Translations under genes and position numbers: made by a program
In this document: positions 42,529 to 51,645 of the stretch, one piece after another
Layout of the letters: the number at the start of each line of letters is the position of its first letter
Position numbering within the stretch: the stretch's first letter is position 1
The notes under the pieces: model-generated
Databases searched by the model: none
The model's input: only the letters and a program-made list of their open reading frames with translations
What the model was told of the DNA's origin: nothing
NCBI GenBank assembly: GCA_964416595.1
Contig: CAYQES010000004.1
Location: 1 to 64,000, forward strand
Direction of reading: 5' to 3'
Source of the DNA: JAKFYM01 sp964416595
GTDB taxonomy: Bacteria; Bdellovibrionota; UBA1018; CAIPTA01
Length of the DNA stretch: 64,000 nt

Positions 42529-44283
42529 CTACTTCTTCAACGGCTCATTGAGCCCCAAGAATAGCTCGTGGGTTTGCTCCGCGCTCATGGTGGTGGAAGC
42601 CTTCTCCCCGTACTTTCGCACGCTGAAAGAATTCGCCGCCAATTCCCGATCTCCCACAGCTAACATAAATGGAATTTTCTGCATCTGGGCTTCCCGGGTT
42701 TTGGCGCCCATGGAAGAGTTGGAGCTGTCCACATCCACCCGCAATCCCAGCGCCTTCATCTTATTGGCAGCGGCTTCACAGAAAGCCACGTGGGAATCAT
42801 TGATGGGCACAAAGCGGGCTTGCACGGGCGCGCACCAAAATGGCAGCGCGCCGGCGGTGTGCTCGATCAAAATTCCCATGAAGCGCTCGAGAGATCCTAG
42901 CACTGCCCGGTGGATCACCACGGGTTGAGCGCGTCCATTATCCTCAGTCACGTACTCGAGTTTAAAACGATTCGGCAATTGGTAATCGAGCTGGATCGTG
43001 GAGAGCTGGAAGTAGCGGCCGATGGCATCTTTCACGTTGAAGTCGATTTTGGGTCCGTAGAAGGCGCCGTCGCCGGCGTTCACCACATAGTTTAAATTAT
43101 TCACCTTGATAGCGCCTTCGAGGGCGGCTTCAGCGCGATCCCAGAGATCGTCGGAACCAAGGCGTTTTTCCGGGCGTGTGGAGAGATACACGAGCGGATC
43201 CGCGAGACCAAACACTTCGTACACTTCCCGGATCATGCGGATCACGTTGGCCACTTCGTCGGCGATTTGGTCTTCGCGAACAAAAATGTGAGCATCATCC
43301 TGACAAAAAGAGCGCACGCGGGTGAGGCCCGCCGTTACGCCGGATCTTTCGTAGCGGTGGAGGCGTCCGAAATCCGCCATGCGGATCGGCAACTCCCGGT
43401 AGGAATGTTGTTTCGTGCCGAAAATCAGCATGTGGCAGGGGCAGTTCATGGGCTTTACGGCCACGTCTTGCTCGTCTTGCTTCGAAAAATACATATTCTC
43501 TTTGTAGTTCGCGTAATGGCCCGAGGTGTGCCAGAGATCCACGTTGAGCACTTGGGGCGTGATCACTTCATCGTAGCCGTATTTCACGTAGAGTTTGCGC
43601 ATGAGGTTTGAGAGTTGGTTGTAAACCACGGCGCCCTTGGCGTGGAAAAAAGGCATCGCGGGCGCTTCCGGATGGAAGCTAAAGAGATCGAGCTCTTTTC
43701 CGAGTTTCCGGTGGTCTCTTTTTTTCGCTTCTTCCAGCATTTTTAAATGTTCGTCGATCTCTTGCTGGCTGTTGAAGCAGAGGCCGTAGATTCGGGTGAG
43801 CATGGGATTTTTTTCGTTCCCGCGCCAGTAGGCACCGGCCATATGGGTGAGTTTGAACGCCTTGATCTCTTTGGTGTTGTTCACGTGGGGGCCTTGGCAC
43901 ATATCCGTGAACTGGCCCTCTTCGTAGAGCCCCACTTGTTGAAGGTTGAGATCGCGGATGAGCTCGAGTTTGAAGTGCTGGCCTTTATCGCCAAAGAAAC
44001 GCAAGGCTTCATCCCGGGAAATCACTTTCCGGTGGAAAGTATTTCCTTCCTTGATGATTTTTTTCATCTCCGCTTCGATGGTGGGGAGGATTTCTTCCGT
44101 AACGGCAACAGGGAATTTTACGTCGTAGTAGAAACCGTTCTCGATATGGGGGCCAACGCCGAATTCGGAGCCGGGGTAGAGGCGGGTGATCGCGTGGGCC
44201 ATCACGTGGGCCGCCGAGTGGCGCATGGTTTCCAGGGCCGAGAGTTTTGGGGTTTCGAGGAGTTCCGAGAGTTCTTTATCCAT
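42529..44283 (-). CDS. thrS: Threonyl-tRNA synthetase lacking the TGS domain
   Basis: About 584 residues from the ATG at 44283; a TTG at 44301 would add six. It has the editing-domain HSAAH (corresponding to HxxxH), the GFYYDV and CQGPHV segments, class II motifs, MNCPCHM with a zinc Cys, RYERSGVTAGLTRVRSF-type motif 2 and a complete anticodon-binding end. Standard bacterial ThrRS has a TGS domain of some 60 residues first; here the editing domain begins almost at residue 20, and I find no TGS coding upstream. It charges tRNA-Thr. I see no T-box leader. No good ribosome site is visible before either start. Confidence 0.9.
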   Translation of the reverse strand: MDKELSELLETPKLSALETMRHSAAHVMAHAITRLYPGSEFGVGPHIENGFYYDVKFPVAVTEEILPTIEAEMKKIIKEGNTFHRKVISRDEALRFFGDKGQHFKLELIRDLNLQQVGLYEEGQFTDMCQGPHVNNTKEIKAFKLTHMAGAYWRGNEKNPMLTRIYGLCFNSQQEIDEHLKMLEEAKKRDHRKLGKELDLFSFHPEAPAMPFFHAKGAVVYNQLSNLMRKLYVKYGYDEVITPQVLNVDLWHTSGHYANYKENMYFSKQDEQDVAVKPMNCPCHMLIFGTKQHSYRELPIRMADFGRLHRYERSGVTAGLTRVRSFCQDDAHIFVREDQIADEVANVIRMIREVYEVFGLADPLVYLSTRPEKRLGSDDLWDRAEAALEGAIKVNNLNYVVNAGDGAFYGPKIDFNVKDAIGRYFQLSTIQLDYQLPNRFKLEYVTEDNGRAQPVVIHRAVLGSLERFMGILIEHTAGALPFWCAPVQARFVPINDSHVAFCEAAANKMKALGLRVDVDSSNSSMGAKTREAQMQKIPFMLAVGDRELAANSFSVRKYGEKASTTMSAEQTHELFLGLNEPLKK

Positions 44284-44512
44284 AGAGGGGGATACTAGCA
44301 AAAAGGGCGGGTGTGGGCCATATGGGCTTTAAGGGTACTTGTTGGGCGGCTCTTAAGGCGGAGCTTTTGGGTGCGGCGCAGCGTGGGTCGCCCAAGGTAT
44401 AGTTTCTGTACTAGTGCGGGAGTCTCCATCAATTCCCCCTATCACAAACCCTTCTTCTTCCAATTGGCGCGGCTTGCGGTTCTTCGCGTACTTTTTCTCC
44501 CAAGGAGTACTT

Positions 44513-45187
44513 ATGAAAGAACTAGACCGAAGAAAATTTCTAAAACTGGGCATGGGCGTTTCCGCGGGCACCCTCATGATGGGCAGTATTTTCCCCAAAG
44601 CCTGGGCCGCGAGCTGCGGCCTCACTCCGCCGCAAACACCGGGGCCTTTTTATCCCGGGGAATCCAAGTTCACGGCGGAGAATGATTTAACTCGAGTGAT
44701 TGCTGATGGGCCCAGGGCGTTGGGCCAAGTGATCTATGTGCGGGGAAAAGTGTTGGATGCGCTTTGCCAGCCCGTGGAGGGCGCCAACGTGGAAATCTGG
44801 CAGGCCTGCGCCAGTGGTCGCTACAATAATACTAAGGATCCAAACCCGGCGCCTCTCGATCCAAATTTCCGTTACTGGGGCGAAACTTTTACGAATAGCG
44901 AAGGCGAATATTTTTTCAAAACGATTCTTCCGGGCGCTTATCCTGCTGATAAGGATTGGATTCGACCCGCCCACATTCACTTTCGGGTGGCTAGGCTGGG
45001 TTTCAGGGAGCTGGTGACGCAGATGTATTTTAAGGGTGATCCTTACAACGATAAGGATTTTATTCTGCAGGATTTGCCGACGGCGGAGAGAGAGTTGGTG
45101 ATCGTGGATTTTCAACCGTCGGCGGTGGGTTTTGAACCGGGAAGTTTGACGGGGAATTTTGATGTGACGTTGCGAGCTGTGCGCTAG
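44513..45187 (+). CDS. Tat-exported intradiol ring-cleavage dioxygenase-like protein
   Basis: A 224-residue protein from the ATG at 44513, which has AAGGAG upstream. The N-terminus DRRKFLKLG with a following hydrophobic stretch is a twin-arginine signal, ending near AWAAS. The mature part matches the protocatechuate/catechol intradiol dioxygenase family: GKVLDALCQPVEGANVEIWQA, then likely Fe(III) ligands Tyr104, Tyr143, His154 and His156 (RPAHIHF). Exported members of this group are found in many soil and predatory bacteria; the substrate, perhaps lignin- or humus-derived catechols, is unknown. It stands alone before the HNH gene. Confidence 0.8.
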   Translation: MKELDRRKFLKLGMGVSAGTLMMGSIFPKAWAASCGLTPPQTPGPFYPGESKFTAENDLTRVIADGPRALGQVIYVRGKVLDALCQPVEGANVEIWQACASGRYNNTKDPNPAPLDPNFRYWGETFTNSEGEYFFKTILPGAYPADKDWIRPAHIHFRVARLGFRELVTQMYFKGDPYNDKDFILQDLPTAERELVIVDFQPSAVGFEPGSLTGNFDVTLRAVR

Positions 45188-45196
45188 GTGAGAGAG

Positions 45197-45214
45197 GTTT
45201 GCGATGGCGCAAAC
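45197..45214 (+). terminator. Candidate rho-independent terminator after the dioxygenase
   Basis: GTTTGCG (45197-45203) pairs perfectly with CGCAAAC (45208-45214) around ATGG, 10 bp past the stop. A T-rich but interrupted stretch follows. Confidence 0.5.
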
Positions 45215-45284
45215 GTTTACTGTTTGTATTTTTGTGGAGTTAGTAAAAATATTTTTTTGTGTGAAAATTTTGTTCTGAATTTTG

Positions 45285-45293
45285 TGGTATAAT
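45285..45293 (+). promoter_or_regulatory. Extended -10 promoter for the HNH gene
   Basis: TGGTATAAT is an extended -10 element (TGn plus consensus TATAAT at 45288-45293) in a very AT-rich tract, with a strong CGGAGGA ribosome site (45306-45312) before the ATG at 45320. No good -35 is seen, as is common with extended -10 promoters. Confidence 0.55.
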
Positions 45294-45319
45294 TTCTCCT
45301 TTTTTCGGAGGATTTTTCC

Positions 45320-46225
45320 ATGACAAACTCGGAACTAGAAATAAAGTTGCACGGTTTGGTGCGCGAAGAGCGCAAGATCACCGAAGAAATTTTGGGACTT
45401 ATCCGGGAGGCGGATAGGCGGCGGCTCTATTTGGAGCGTGGGCATGGGAGTTTGTATGACTGGCTCACCCGGGAATATGGCTATTCCCATGGCGCGGCCC
45501 ACCGCAGGATTCAATCGGCAAGGTTGGTAGAAGCTGTGCCCGAGGCGAAAGAGAAGTTGGGGGCGGGTAGCGTAAATCTTACTACTTTGGCCCAGGTGCA
45601 ATCTGCGGTGCGGAAGAAAGAGCGGGCTTCTGGGAAAAAAGTTTCCGCGGAAATGCGGCGGGCTCTCGTGAAAGAGATCGAAGGAAAATCTTCTAGGGAA
45701 ACGGAAAAGATTCTAGCGGCCAATTTTCCTGAACAGGCCCCGGGCCGGGAATCTCTCAGGGCGGTGAATGGGGAGGAAACAAAACTTACGGTGGTGCTCG
45801 GGGAAGAAGCCGTGGAGAACTTGAAGCGAGTGAAGGAGTTGCTGGCGCATACGAAGCCTGAGGCCTCCTTTGCCGAGGTGATCGCCCACCTGGCCAAAGA
45901 TTTCGTGGATAAAAAAGATCCGTTGAAAAAGTCCGCTGCCGGACAAGCGGGGTGTCAAAAAACCGCAACCCTCACGCCGGGCCAAAAGCGAGAAGTGCTC
46001 CAGAAAGCCAAAGGGCAATGCGAATTCGTGGATCCCATCACGAAACGCCGCTGCATGAGCCGCTTCCAATTAGAGGTAGACCACATCATACCTAAAGCTA
46101 GAAACGGAACAAACGCACGCGAAAATCTCCGCTGCCTCTGCCGCGCGCACAACTTCTATGAGGCCGAGAAAAAATTAGGAAAAAGATGTATGGAACAATA
46201 CCGTTGGCAGCCGCAAGCGGTATGA
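45320..46225 (+). CDS. HNH endonuclease domain protein
   Basis: A 301-residue protein. The N-terminal 200 residues are helical and charged (HGSLYDWLTREYGYSHGAAHRRI), resembling DUF222-type regions that accompany HNH domains. The C-terminal HNH nuclease has a Cys pair (QCEFVDPITKRRCMS), the catalytic LEVDHIIPKA with Asp254-His255, and NLRCLCRAHN. Such stand-alone HNH proteins occur in several copies in related genomes and are often linked to mobile elements, but no intron, intein or phage gene is adjacent. The strong AT-rich promoter differs from the neighbourhood. Its target is unknown. Confidence 0.8.
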   Translation: MTNSELEIKLHGLVREERKITEEILGLIREADRRRLYLERGHGSLYDWLTREYGYSHGAAHRRIQSARLVEAVPEAKEKLGAGSVNLTTLAQVQSAVRKKERASGKKVSAEMRRALVKEIEGKSSRETEKILAANFPEQAPGRESLRAVNGEETKLTVVLGEEAVENLKRVKELLAHTKPEASFAEVIAHLAKDFVDKKDPLKKSAAGQAGCQKTATLTPGQKREVLQKAKGQCEFVDPITKRRCMSRFQLEVDHIIPKARNGTNARENLRCLCRAHNFYEAEKKLGKRCMEQYRWQPQAV

Positions 46226-46300
46226 GTTGTTAAGTGTTCCCATATATAGATGCAGAATCCGAATCTACTGAAGCGGGCAAAAAAAGAGGGAACGCGCCTC

Positions 46301-47083
46301 TCAACCCACCCGTCTATACACACTCGCACAAGCCGGATGCGGCAACGGATAGAACGGACAATCCACCCGGGAGCGCCACAGGATTTCTAGTGGCGCTTCT
46401 TTTCTTGCTCGATCGAACTCTTCTTCTTCCCACGGGCCTTGGTGAACCACCAACACCAAGCCTCCGGGCTTCAAATTTAAAGTATAGGCTTCGGCCCATT
46501 TTTTAGCGTCCCCAAATTCGGCGGGAATTCCCCAAGCCACGGCCGGATCCGGAGAAACAAAAGGATAGAAGGATAAAATCAATTGCGCAGGCCGATTGGC
46601 TTCAAAAAAATTCCCAGCCACATAATCATCATGGCGGTGGCCACCGGGAAGGGAGAGATAGTAGTTGGCTTTATCGGCCCGGGAATGAAAGCCCATGAGC
46701 ACAGGGTAGGGATCTAGCTCCATGCCTTGCACGATGGGGGTGCGGCCGTGGCGTTTACAGAAGGCGCGGATGGCGGGCAACCGAGAAAAATCTTGGCAGC
46801 CAGGTTCCGAGAGCAAAAATTCGCCCTTCGGCAAAAGATCCGCCGGCAAGGTTTTTTCCAGGATCCAGAGGGTAGCGAGGTTTTTTTTGTACACTTCGGG
46901 AAAGAGGCGCGGGCGCAAAAAAATCATGCCGTAGCGGCGCTCTAAACGCATTTCCTCGGGGGTTAAAGGCAAAGTTTGGCTGCCCGTTTCTTTGTAGCCC
47001 GAACGGCGAAAGCCCAAAGTAGAGCGAAGCTTTAAAAAAAAGCGGTTGCGTTTGGAGTGTAAGCTTTCCATAGCTTTTCCCAT
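46301..47083 (-). CDS. Rossmann-fold methyltransferase-like protein
   Basis: A 260-residue protein with class I SAM-methyltransferase-like pattern: LLSEPGCQDF in place of motif I, GMELDPY with an acidic turn, ILSFYPFVSPDP in the motif IV position and LKPGGLVLVVHQG in the motif VI position. Motif I is weak (no GxGxG), so activity is uncertain. It has no signal peptide. It is divergent from the THUMP methyltransferase gene. The family is not identified more closely. Confidence 0.5.
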   Translation of the reverse strand: MGKAMESLHSKRNRFFLKLRSTLGFRRSGYKETGSQTLPLTPEEMRLERRYGMIFLRPRLFPEVYKKNLATLWILEKTLPADLLPKGEFLLSEPGCQDFSRLPAIRAFCKRHGRTPIVQGMELDPYPVLMGFHSRADKANYYLSLPGGHRHDDYVAGNFFEANRPAQLILSFYPFVSPDPAVAWGIPAEFGDAKKWAEAYTLNLKPGGLVLVVHQGPWEEEEFDRARKEAPLEILWRSRVDCPFYPLPHPACASVYRRVG

Positions 47084-47221
47084 CCTTATAAATCCTTCCT
47101 AAAAATCCTACCGAATCCTTTACGGGAGGCAAGTAGAACCACGGTGGCAGCGGCAGAATAGCGATCTTTATTTGACGGCACCCAGCAGGGCGTGCAAGAA
47201 GGGTGGCCGAGGAAGATTTTC

Positions 47222-48361
47222 TTGTCTAAATACTTTGTTACTTGCGCCCGGGGCTTAGAAGAGATCACGGAGCAGGAATTGCGACAGATTGGTAGTAAAA
47301 CCGTGGAAACGGTTCCGGGTGGTCTTTATTTTGAAGGCGATCAGGAGGTTTTATACAAAGCCCATTTATGGCTGCGCACAGGTAACCGCATCCTTTTGCC
47401 TCTGCGCTCATTTGCCTGCCGATCCCCAGAGGATTTATACGACAACTTGGCAAAATTCCGCTGGGAAACTTTTTTGACCGGCAAACTCACCTTCGCCGTG
47501 GATTGCACATTGAGTGGTCGCTTATCCCCTGCACTCTCCCATTCCCAATACGCAAAATTAAAAGCCAAAGATGCGATTGTGGATCGACTCCGGGAAAAAA
47601 CTGGCTCCCGGCCCGATGTGGATGCGGAAAATCCCGACATTCGGGTGGTGCTCTATATCCGCGATGGGATCTGCACGCTCAATATGGACGCCACCGGTTA
47701 TTCTCTCCATGAGCGGGGCTATCGCTCCCGGGATGCGGCAGCTCCGCTAAAAGAAACCTTAGCCGCGGGAATCTTACAATTGGCGGGTTGGGATGCTGCC
47801 ACGCCTTTGATCGATCCCATGTGTGGTTCCGGCACTTTTTTATCGGAAGCCGCCCTGATTGCCACTCGCACGGCTCCCGGTTTATTGCGGGAGAAATTCC
47901 TGTTTATGAATTGGCCCGATTTTTACAAACCCCGCTGGGAGCAATGTGTGCAGGAAGCGGAAGCCGCCCGTTTGCCTTTACCGAAAAATTTATTATTCGG
48001 AAGAGACGAAGAAAGCGAAGCGCTCAAACAAGTGCGCTACTCTCTCAAAGTTTTAGGTTTTACAGATGCCGTAACTCTTGAGAAAAAACCTTTTGCCGAA
48101 TTCCAGCGGCCCGAAGGAATCGAAAAAGGATTTCTGATCGTGAACCCTCCTTATGGGGATCGCTTGGGCGACGTGGAATCTCTGAAACCGCTCTACAAAG
48201 GCATGGGCGATATGTTCAAAAAACAACTTACGGGCTGGCGGGCGGGAGTGCTCACGGGCAGCTCCGAATTGGCCAAGACCATTGGCCTCCGGGCCACACG
48301 GCGATATCCGCTCTGGAACGGACCCATCGAGTGCCGCTTGCTCACGTACGATATGTACTAA
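47222..48361 (+). CDS. THUMP-type 23S rRNA guanine-N2 methyltransferase (RlmL-like)
   Basis: About 379 residues from the TTG at 47222, chosen because GAGGAAG lies 6 bp upstream and the family usually starts with a short hydrophobic stretch then TCARGLEEI; GTG at 47192 would add ten residues. The THUMP-like N-terminal region runs to about 160, then a Rossmann methyltransferase domain with DPMCGSGTFLSEAA and the N6/N2-methylase motif NPPYGDRLG. It corresponds to the m2G2445 half of RlmL and lacks the second RlmK domain. It methylates 23S rRNA. It is convergent with the EI24 gene with a 4-bp overlap at the stops. Confidence 0.87.
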   Translation: MSKYFVTCARGLEEITEQELRQIGSKTVETVPGGLYFEGDQEVLYKAHLWLRTGNRILLPLRSFACRSPEDLYDNLAKFRWETFLTGKLTFAVDCTLSGRLSPALSHSQYAKLKAKDAIVDRLREKTGSRPDVDAENPDIRVVLYIRDGICTLNMDATGYSLHERGYRSRDAAAPLKETLAAGILQLAGWDAATPLIDPMCGSGTFLSEAALIATRTAPGLLREKFLFMNWPDFYKPRWEQCVQEAEAARLPLPKNLLFGRDEESEALKQVRYSLKVLGFTDAVTLEKKPFAEFQRPEGIEKGFLIVNPPYGDRLGDVESLKPLYKGMGDMFKKQLTGWRAGVLTGSSELAKTIGLRATRRYPLWNGPIECRLLTYDMY

Positions 48362-48993
48362 GAGCGGGATTCCCGCCGTAAAAATACCAAAGCAGCTAAA
48401 ATTTGGGCGTAGCCTAAGAGAAAAACGTTCAGGATCGGCACAAATAATAAAAAGTTGATGGCGAGCCCTAGAAGAAAGTTAGAAAATCCGTGGTGAAAAA
48501 AAAGCCCTGCCCGCTCTTTCCCAAATTCTTTTTTTCGTTCGTACAAGTTGGCGAGAAATCCGTAGGCTGTCATCCATGCGGCCACCACAAAACTCACTAC
48601 TCCGAGAAAAGGAATGAGGCTAAGAAAAAACAGTAGGATAGTGAGTAGTAGTAAAACCACCGAATAGAATAACTCCCGGCCCAAACGCCGAAAACCGAAG
48701 GGCGGGGGGGCTAGTTTCACTTCTCCCCACACGCTTTTTTGGCATTCATTGATCAAGGCATCTTCCACGGGCAAGAGCGAAAGATTTCCGAACACCAACC
48801 AGGAAGCGAGAAACCCTAGCATCATGGCGGGCACGGCAATCCATAGGGTTTGTGCTTGGAGGAAAAATTCCCAGAGGAAATAAACGCTACAAGCAGAAAA
48901 AGCAAAAGTAAAAGCCCCGGGAAAAAAACCCAGGGCTAATAATTTTGGACGGGAAAAGAGAATCTTTGCGGCTTGGAATGGTAGCTGAATCAT
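48358..48993 (-). CDS. EI24/CysZ-like integral membrane protein
   Basis: A 211-residue membrane protein with several TM segments (about 18-40, 50-70, 105-130, 130-150 and 180-205) and a basic end. The pattern PFQAAKILFSRPKLLALGFFPG and LSLIPFLGVVSFVVAAWM.AYGFL fits the EI24 domain family, to which the sulfate permease CysZ belongs. No cys genes are adjacent, so sulfate transport is not implied. It starts 5 bp after the downstream end of the large metalloprotease gene, and may be co-transcribed with it. Confidence 0.72.
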   Translation of the reverse strand: MIQLPFQAAKILFSRPKLLALGFFPGAFTFAFSACSVYFLWEFFLQAQTLWIAVPAMMLGFLASWLVFGNLSLLPVEDALINECQKSVWGEVKLAPPPFGFRRLGRELFYSVVLLLLTILLFFLSLIPFLGVVSFVVAAWMTAYGFLANLYERKKEFGKERAGLFFHHGFSNFLLGLAINFLLFVPILNVFLLGYAQILAALVFLRRESRS

Positions 48994-48998
48994 TATTA

Positions 48999-51446
48999 TT
49001 ACAGAGCCGCGGCCAATTTTCTCAAAGATTCCCGCGTGCGAGCATCGGTAGTGGTGGCGATTTCCGCTTGGATCGCAATTTTCACCCGGGCCCGGGCGTC
49101 TACGGCCAGGGGAATATCTTTATAGCTTACCAGTGCATCCACAGCAGCAGCCCGCTCGGTGAGGGGGCGAGCAAGCTCTCCAGCTTTTGCACTAGCTAAG
49201 CCTTCGAGCACACCGATCACAAGCGCCTCCACATCAACCACGGCGCCGTTTCGGGAATGGAAGCTTAGTGGTGCCTCTGGGCTATACTTCAAGGCTCCGG
49301 CCAAGCGTGTGCGCGCCCGGGCGAGGAGACTAGATTCTAGTGTTGTATAAGTAGTGTCGATCTTACTCAAGATCGCTCCTAGCTTTGCTTGTCGATCAGT
49401 ATCCGAAAGTTGGATAAAAGCTGGTGTGGAGAGTAGCCATGCTTCCAAATTGGCCCGTAAGTTTTGCAAAGCTTCCTTTGTGGCCGTGGGAAACTGGGTA
49501 GCAATGGATACTTTTTCTAACAATTGCAGCGCGCGCTCCCGCATTTCCACTTCTTGGTAACCGGCTGGTAAAATACCAGGGCGGTATACATAGAGGGATT
49601 TTAGGGATTGGGAGCCGAGATAGGCTAAGCTATTGGCGGAGCCGCCCACATAAATCGAAGCGGTTCCTTGCAAAGTTTTTAGTGCCTCAGCAATTGCTTC
49701 TTCCGCAGCTGCTACGGTGGTGATGCTGGAGGCTTCTGGCAAATTATCGGAAACTCTCAAGATCGCCGAAGGAAGAGAAGTCATGCGGCGATTGCTGGCG
49801 TTTTTATTTTCTAAAAGATCCCAAGAGCGCAAGGCTTGTTTTGTGGGATCGGTGCCGATGTCGTAGCGCACGCAGAGAGGATCCACACCTCCAGCCTTGG
49901 AATCGGCTTCCTCATCATTACAGGTAGGTAGCACGAGATCTGTGTTTCGCACGTCTTTACCTTCGTTATAGAGCATGGAAATGATTTGTCGATCGTATTC
50001 AAGCAACGGACCATCCGCAGAATCTAGATCAAAGAAAGCGGCTTCTTCTTCGTTATACTGGTTGTAATCCATGATGGAGTGGCTGAAGAGAGTGTTGGCA
50101 TTATCAGGATCAAAGGAAAGGGATCCTTTGAAATTATGATCGAGTCCTAGAGCGTGGCCCACTTCATGGAACAACACGCCCTTCAAAAGCGCCCGGGCAA
50201 ATTCTTCGGGGCTTTGTTTCGATTCCAAGGAAATGTGCAAGTGCGCGCTATCCATGCAGTGCACGGGTAGGGAGCGGCCCATGAATTTACGATTTTTTAG
50301 GATGCGAGATAAAACTTCCGAACGTTTCTCGTGGGCGGCTTCGGTGCCAGCGGCATTTTCCCAATATTCTTTTCCAATATTGATCCAAGCGTAAGGCAGG
50401 TAGATTAAGGAGTGGCTCTGAACGCCCGTGGTGGGATCGGCTGCTTGGCTTTCATAAGCGGAGCCAGCCTCCTGGATATTATCCCAAACAATAATGTTGT
50501 AACGGGGATCGCCCACGTTCACGCCTTCAGGCAAGCGGCCCTCAAAGCGAACGAGATCCGTTTTTCCCATGGCCCGGGAATAACGGTTCCAAGCTTCCAC
50601 GCTATTTTTTACGTCGAGGAGGTATTCTTCGGGGATATTCGGAGTCACCCACCAGCGGATCGCTTCGTTAGCTTTTGGCACGAAACGCACGGCCACCAAT
50701 GTTTCGATGCGTTCGTCTTCGTGGTCCACATACACATCCCCTGCGTCCAAGAAACGGAAACGGGCGGCGTTAGGATTTAATTCTGGATCGGCAAAAATGG
50801 GCTTCACATCTTCAGGAACAATCCGTTCCCGGGGTGTGAGAGTTTCCATAAATTCGGCCACTGAACCATTCATTAACTCCACAGAGCTTTGGATGAGGAA
50901 AAGTTCATCTTGGGCAGCAAATTCTAACGTGCGGATCCAAGAAGCGCGGGTGGGCATTTCATCTTCTGTTTCTGGATCCATCAAAAGAGTGCTCAGCACG
51001 GGAGAAGCTTTATCGGCCCGGAATGTGAGGAATTCTGCATTTTGGGAAAGGATCACGAATTCTTGGATCAAACGGGCTGGGTGATTTACATCGGATTCAA
51101 ATCCTAAGCGGGAATCCGTAACGAGCCGTAAGCGATTGTCTACGATTTTAAATTCTGCGGGAGTTTGCCCGATGGAGATCGCCATGATCGGCTCAGCCTT
51201 TTCTTGTCCCCTTTCTCTTAAGGCAGCAAATTGCAAACTAGCGCCATAGAGGAAGGGGCGATTTAGGATAGCATCTTTGCGCACGGTTACTTCGGTAACC
51301 ACAGCCGGCGAGCCTAAAGGCAAAAGAGAGTGAATAACGGATTGTTTCAATGTAGCCGTGAGAGGAACTCGTGGCCCTTGGGTTTTACCGTCAGTGCTGA
51401 AAGCAAAAAGAACGATGAGTGAAAAAAGCAGATGGCATAAACGCAT
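48999..51446 (-). CDS. Exported zinc metalloprotease, DUF4953/DUF5117-like
   Basis: An 815-residue protein with a Sec signal (MRLCHLLFSLIVLFAFSTDG). The catalytic motif HEVGHALGLDHNFKGS (near residue 430) with a later SIMDYNQY Met-turn fits the DUF5117/DUF4953 zinc-protease family of metzincin type. An N-terminal domain (about 30-270) resembles the DUF5117 part, and the C-terminal 250 residues are helical. It is one of the largest secreted enzymes here and would act outside the cytoplasm, perhaps on prey or environmental protein. The next gene downstream is EI24, 5 bp away. Confidence 0.82.
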   Translation of the reverse strand: MRLCHLLFSLIVLFAFSTDGKTQGPRVPLTATLKQSVIHSLLPLGSPAVVTEVTVRKDAILNRPFLYGASLQFAALRERGQEKAEPIMAISIGQTPAEFKIVDNRLRLVTDSRLGFESDVNHPARLIQEFVILSQNAEFLTFRADKASPVLSTLLMDPETEDEMPTRASWIRTLEFAAQDELFLIQSSVELMNGSVAEFMETLTPRERIVPEDVKPIFADPELNPNAARFRFLDAGDVYVDHEDERIETLVAVRFVPKANEAIRWWVTPNIPEEYLLDVKNSVEAWNRYSRAMGKTDLVRFEGRLPEGVNVGDPRYNIIVWDNIQEAGSAYESQAADPTTGVQSHSLIYLPYAWINIGKEYWENAAGTEAAHEKRSEVLSRILKNRKFMGRSLPVHCMDSAHLHISLESKQSPEEFARALLKGVLFHEVGHALGLDHNFKGSLSFDPDNANTLFSHSIMDYNQYNEEEAAFFDLDSADGPLLEYDRQIISMLYNEGKDVRNTDLVLPTCNDEEADSKAGGVDPLCVRYDIGTDPTKQALRSWDLLENKNASNRRMTSLPSAILRVSDNLPEASSITTVAAAEEAIAEALKTLQGTASIYVGGSANSLAYLGSQSLKSLYVYRPGILPAGYQEVEMRERALQLLEKVSIATQFPTATKEALQNLRANLEAWLLSTPAFIQLSDTDRQAKLGAILSKIDTTYTTLESSLLARARTRLAGALKYSPEAPLSFHSRNGAVVDVEALVIGVLEGLASAKAGELARPLTERAAAVDALVSYKDIPLAVDARARVKIAIQAEIATTTDARTRESLRKLAAAL

Positions 51447-51645
51447 ACATTCCCCCTTGTCTGCGGTCAGAACGCCGCAGAAGTCTATGGGTTATGCTGA
51501 ATTTCAACGTGTAGCACAAGAAATTTATGTTGGAGTTTTTTTGCCGAATATTCTGTAAGACTTTTACAGGATACCGCGTGGCCGCTACATATTTATAAGT
51601 GCCTGTTTTCTTTAAAACATCCCTAGGTACGGGTAGAATTATTTT

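Noticed and set aside
44302..44512. T-box-like leader for thrS, or an upstream TGS domain gene
   Set aside because: No T-box core and no TGS-like coding sequence can be read on the minus strand.
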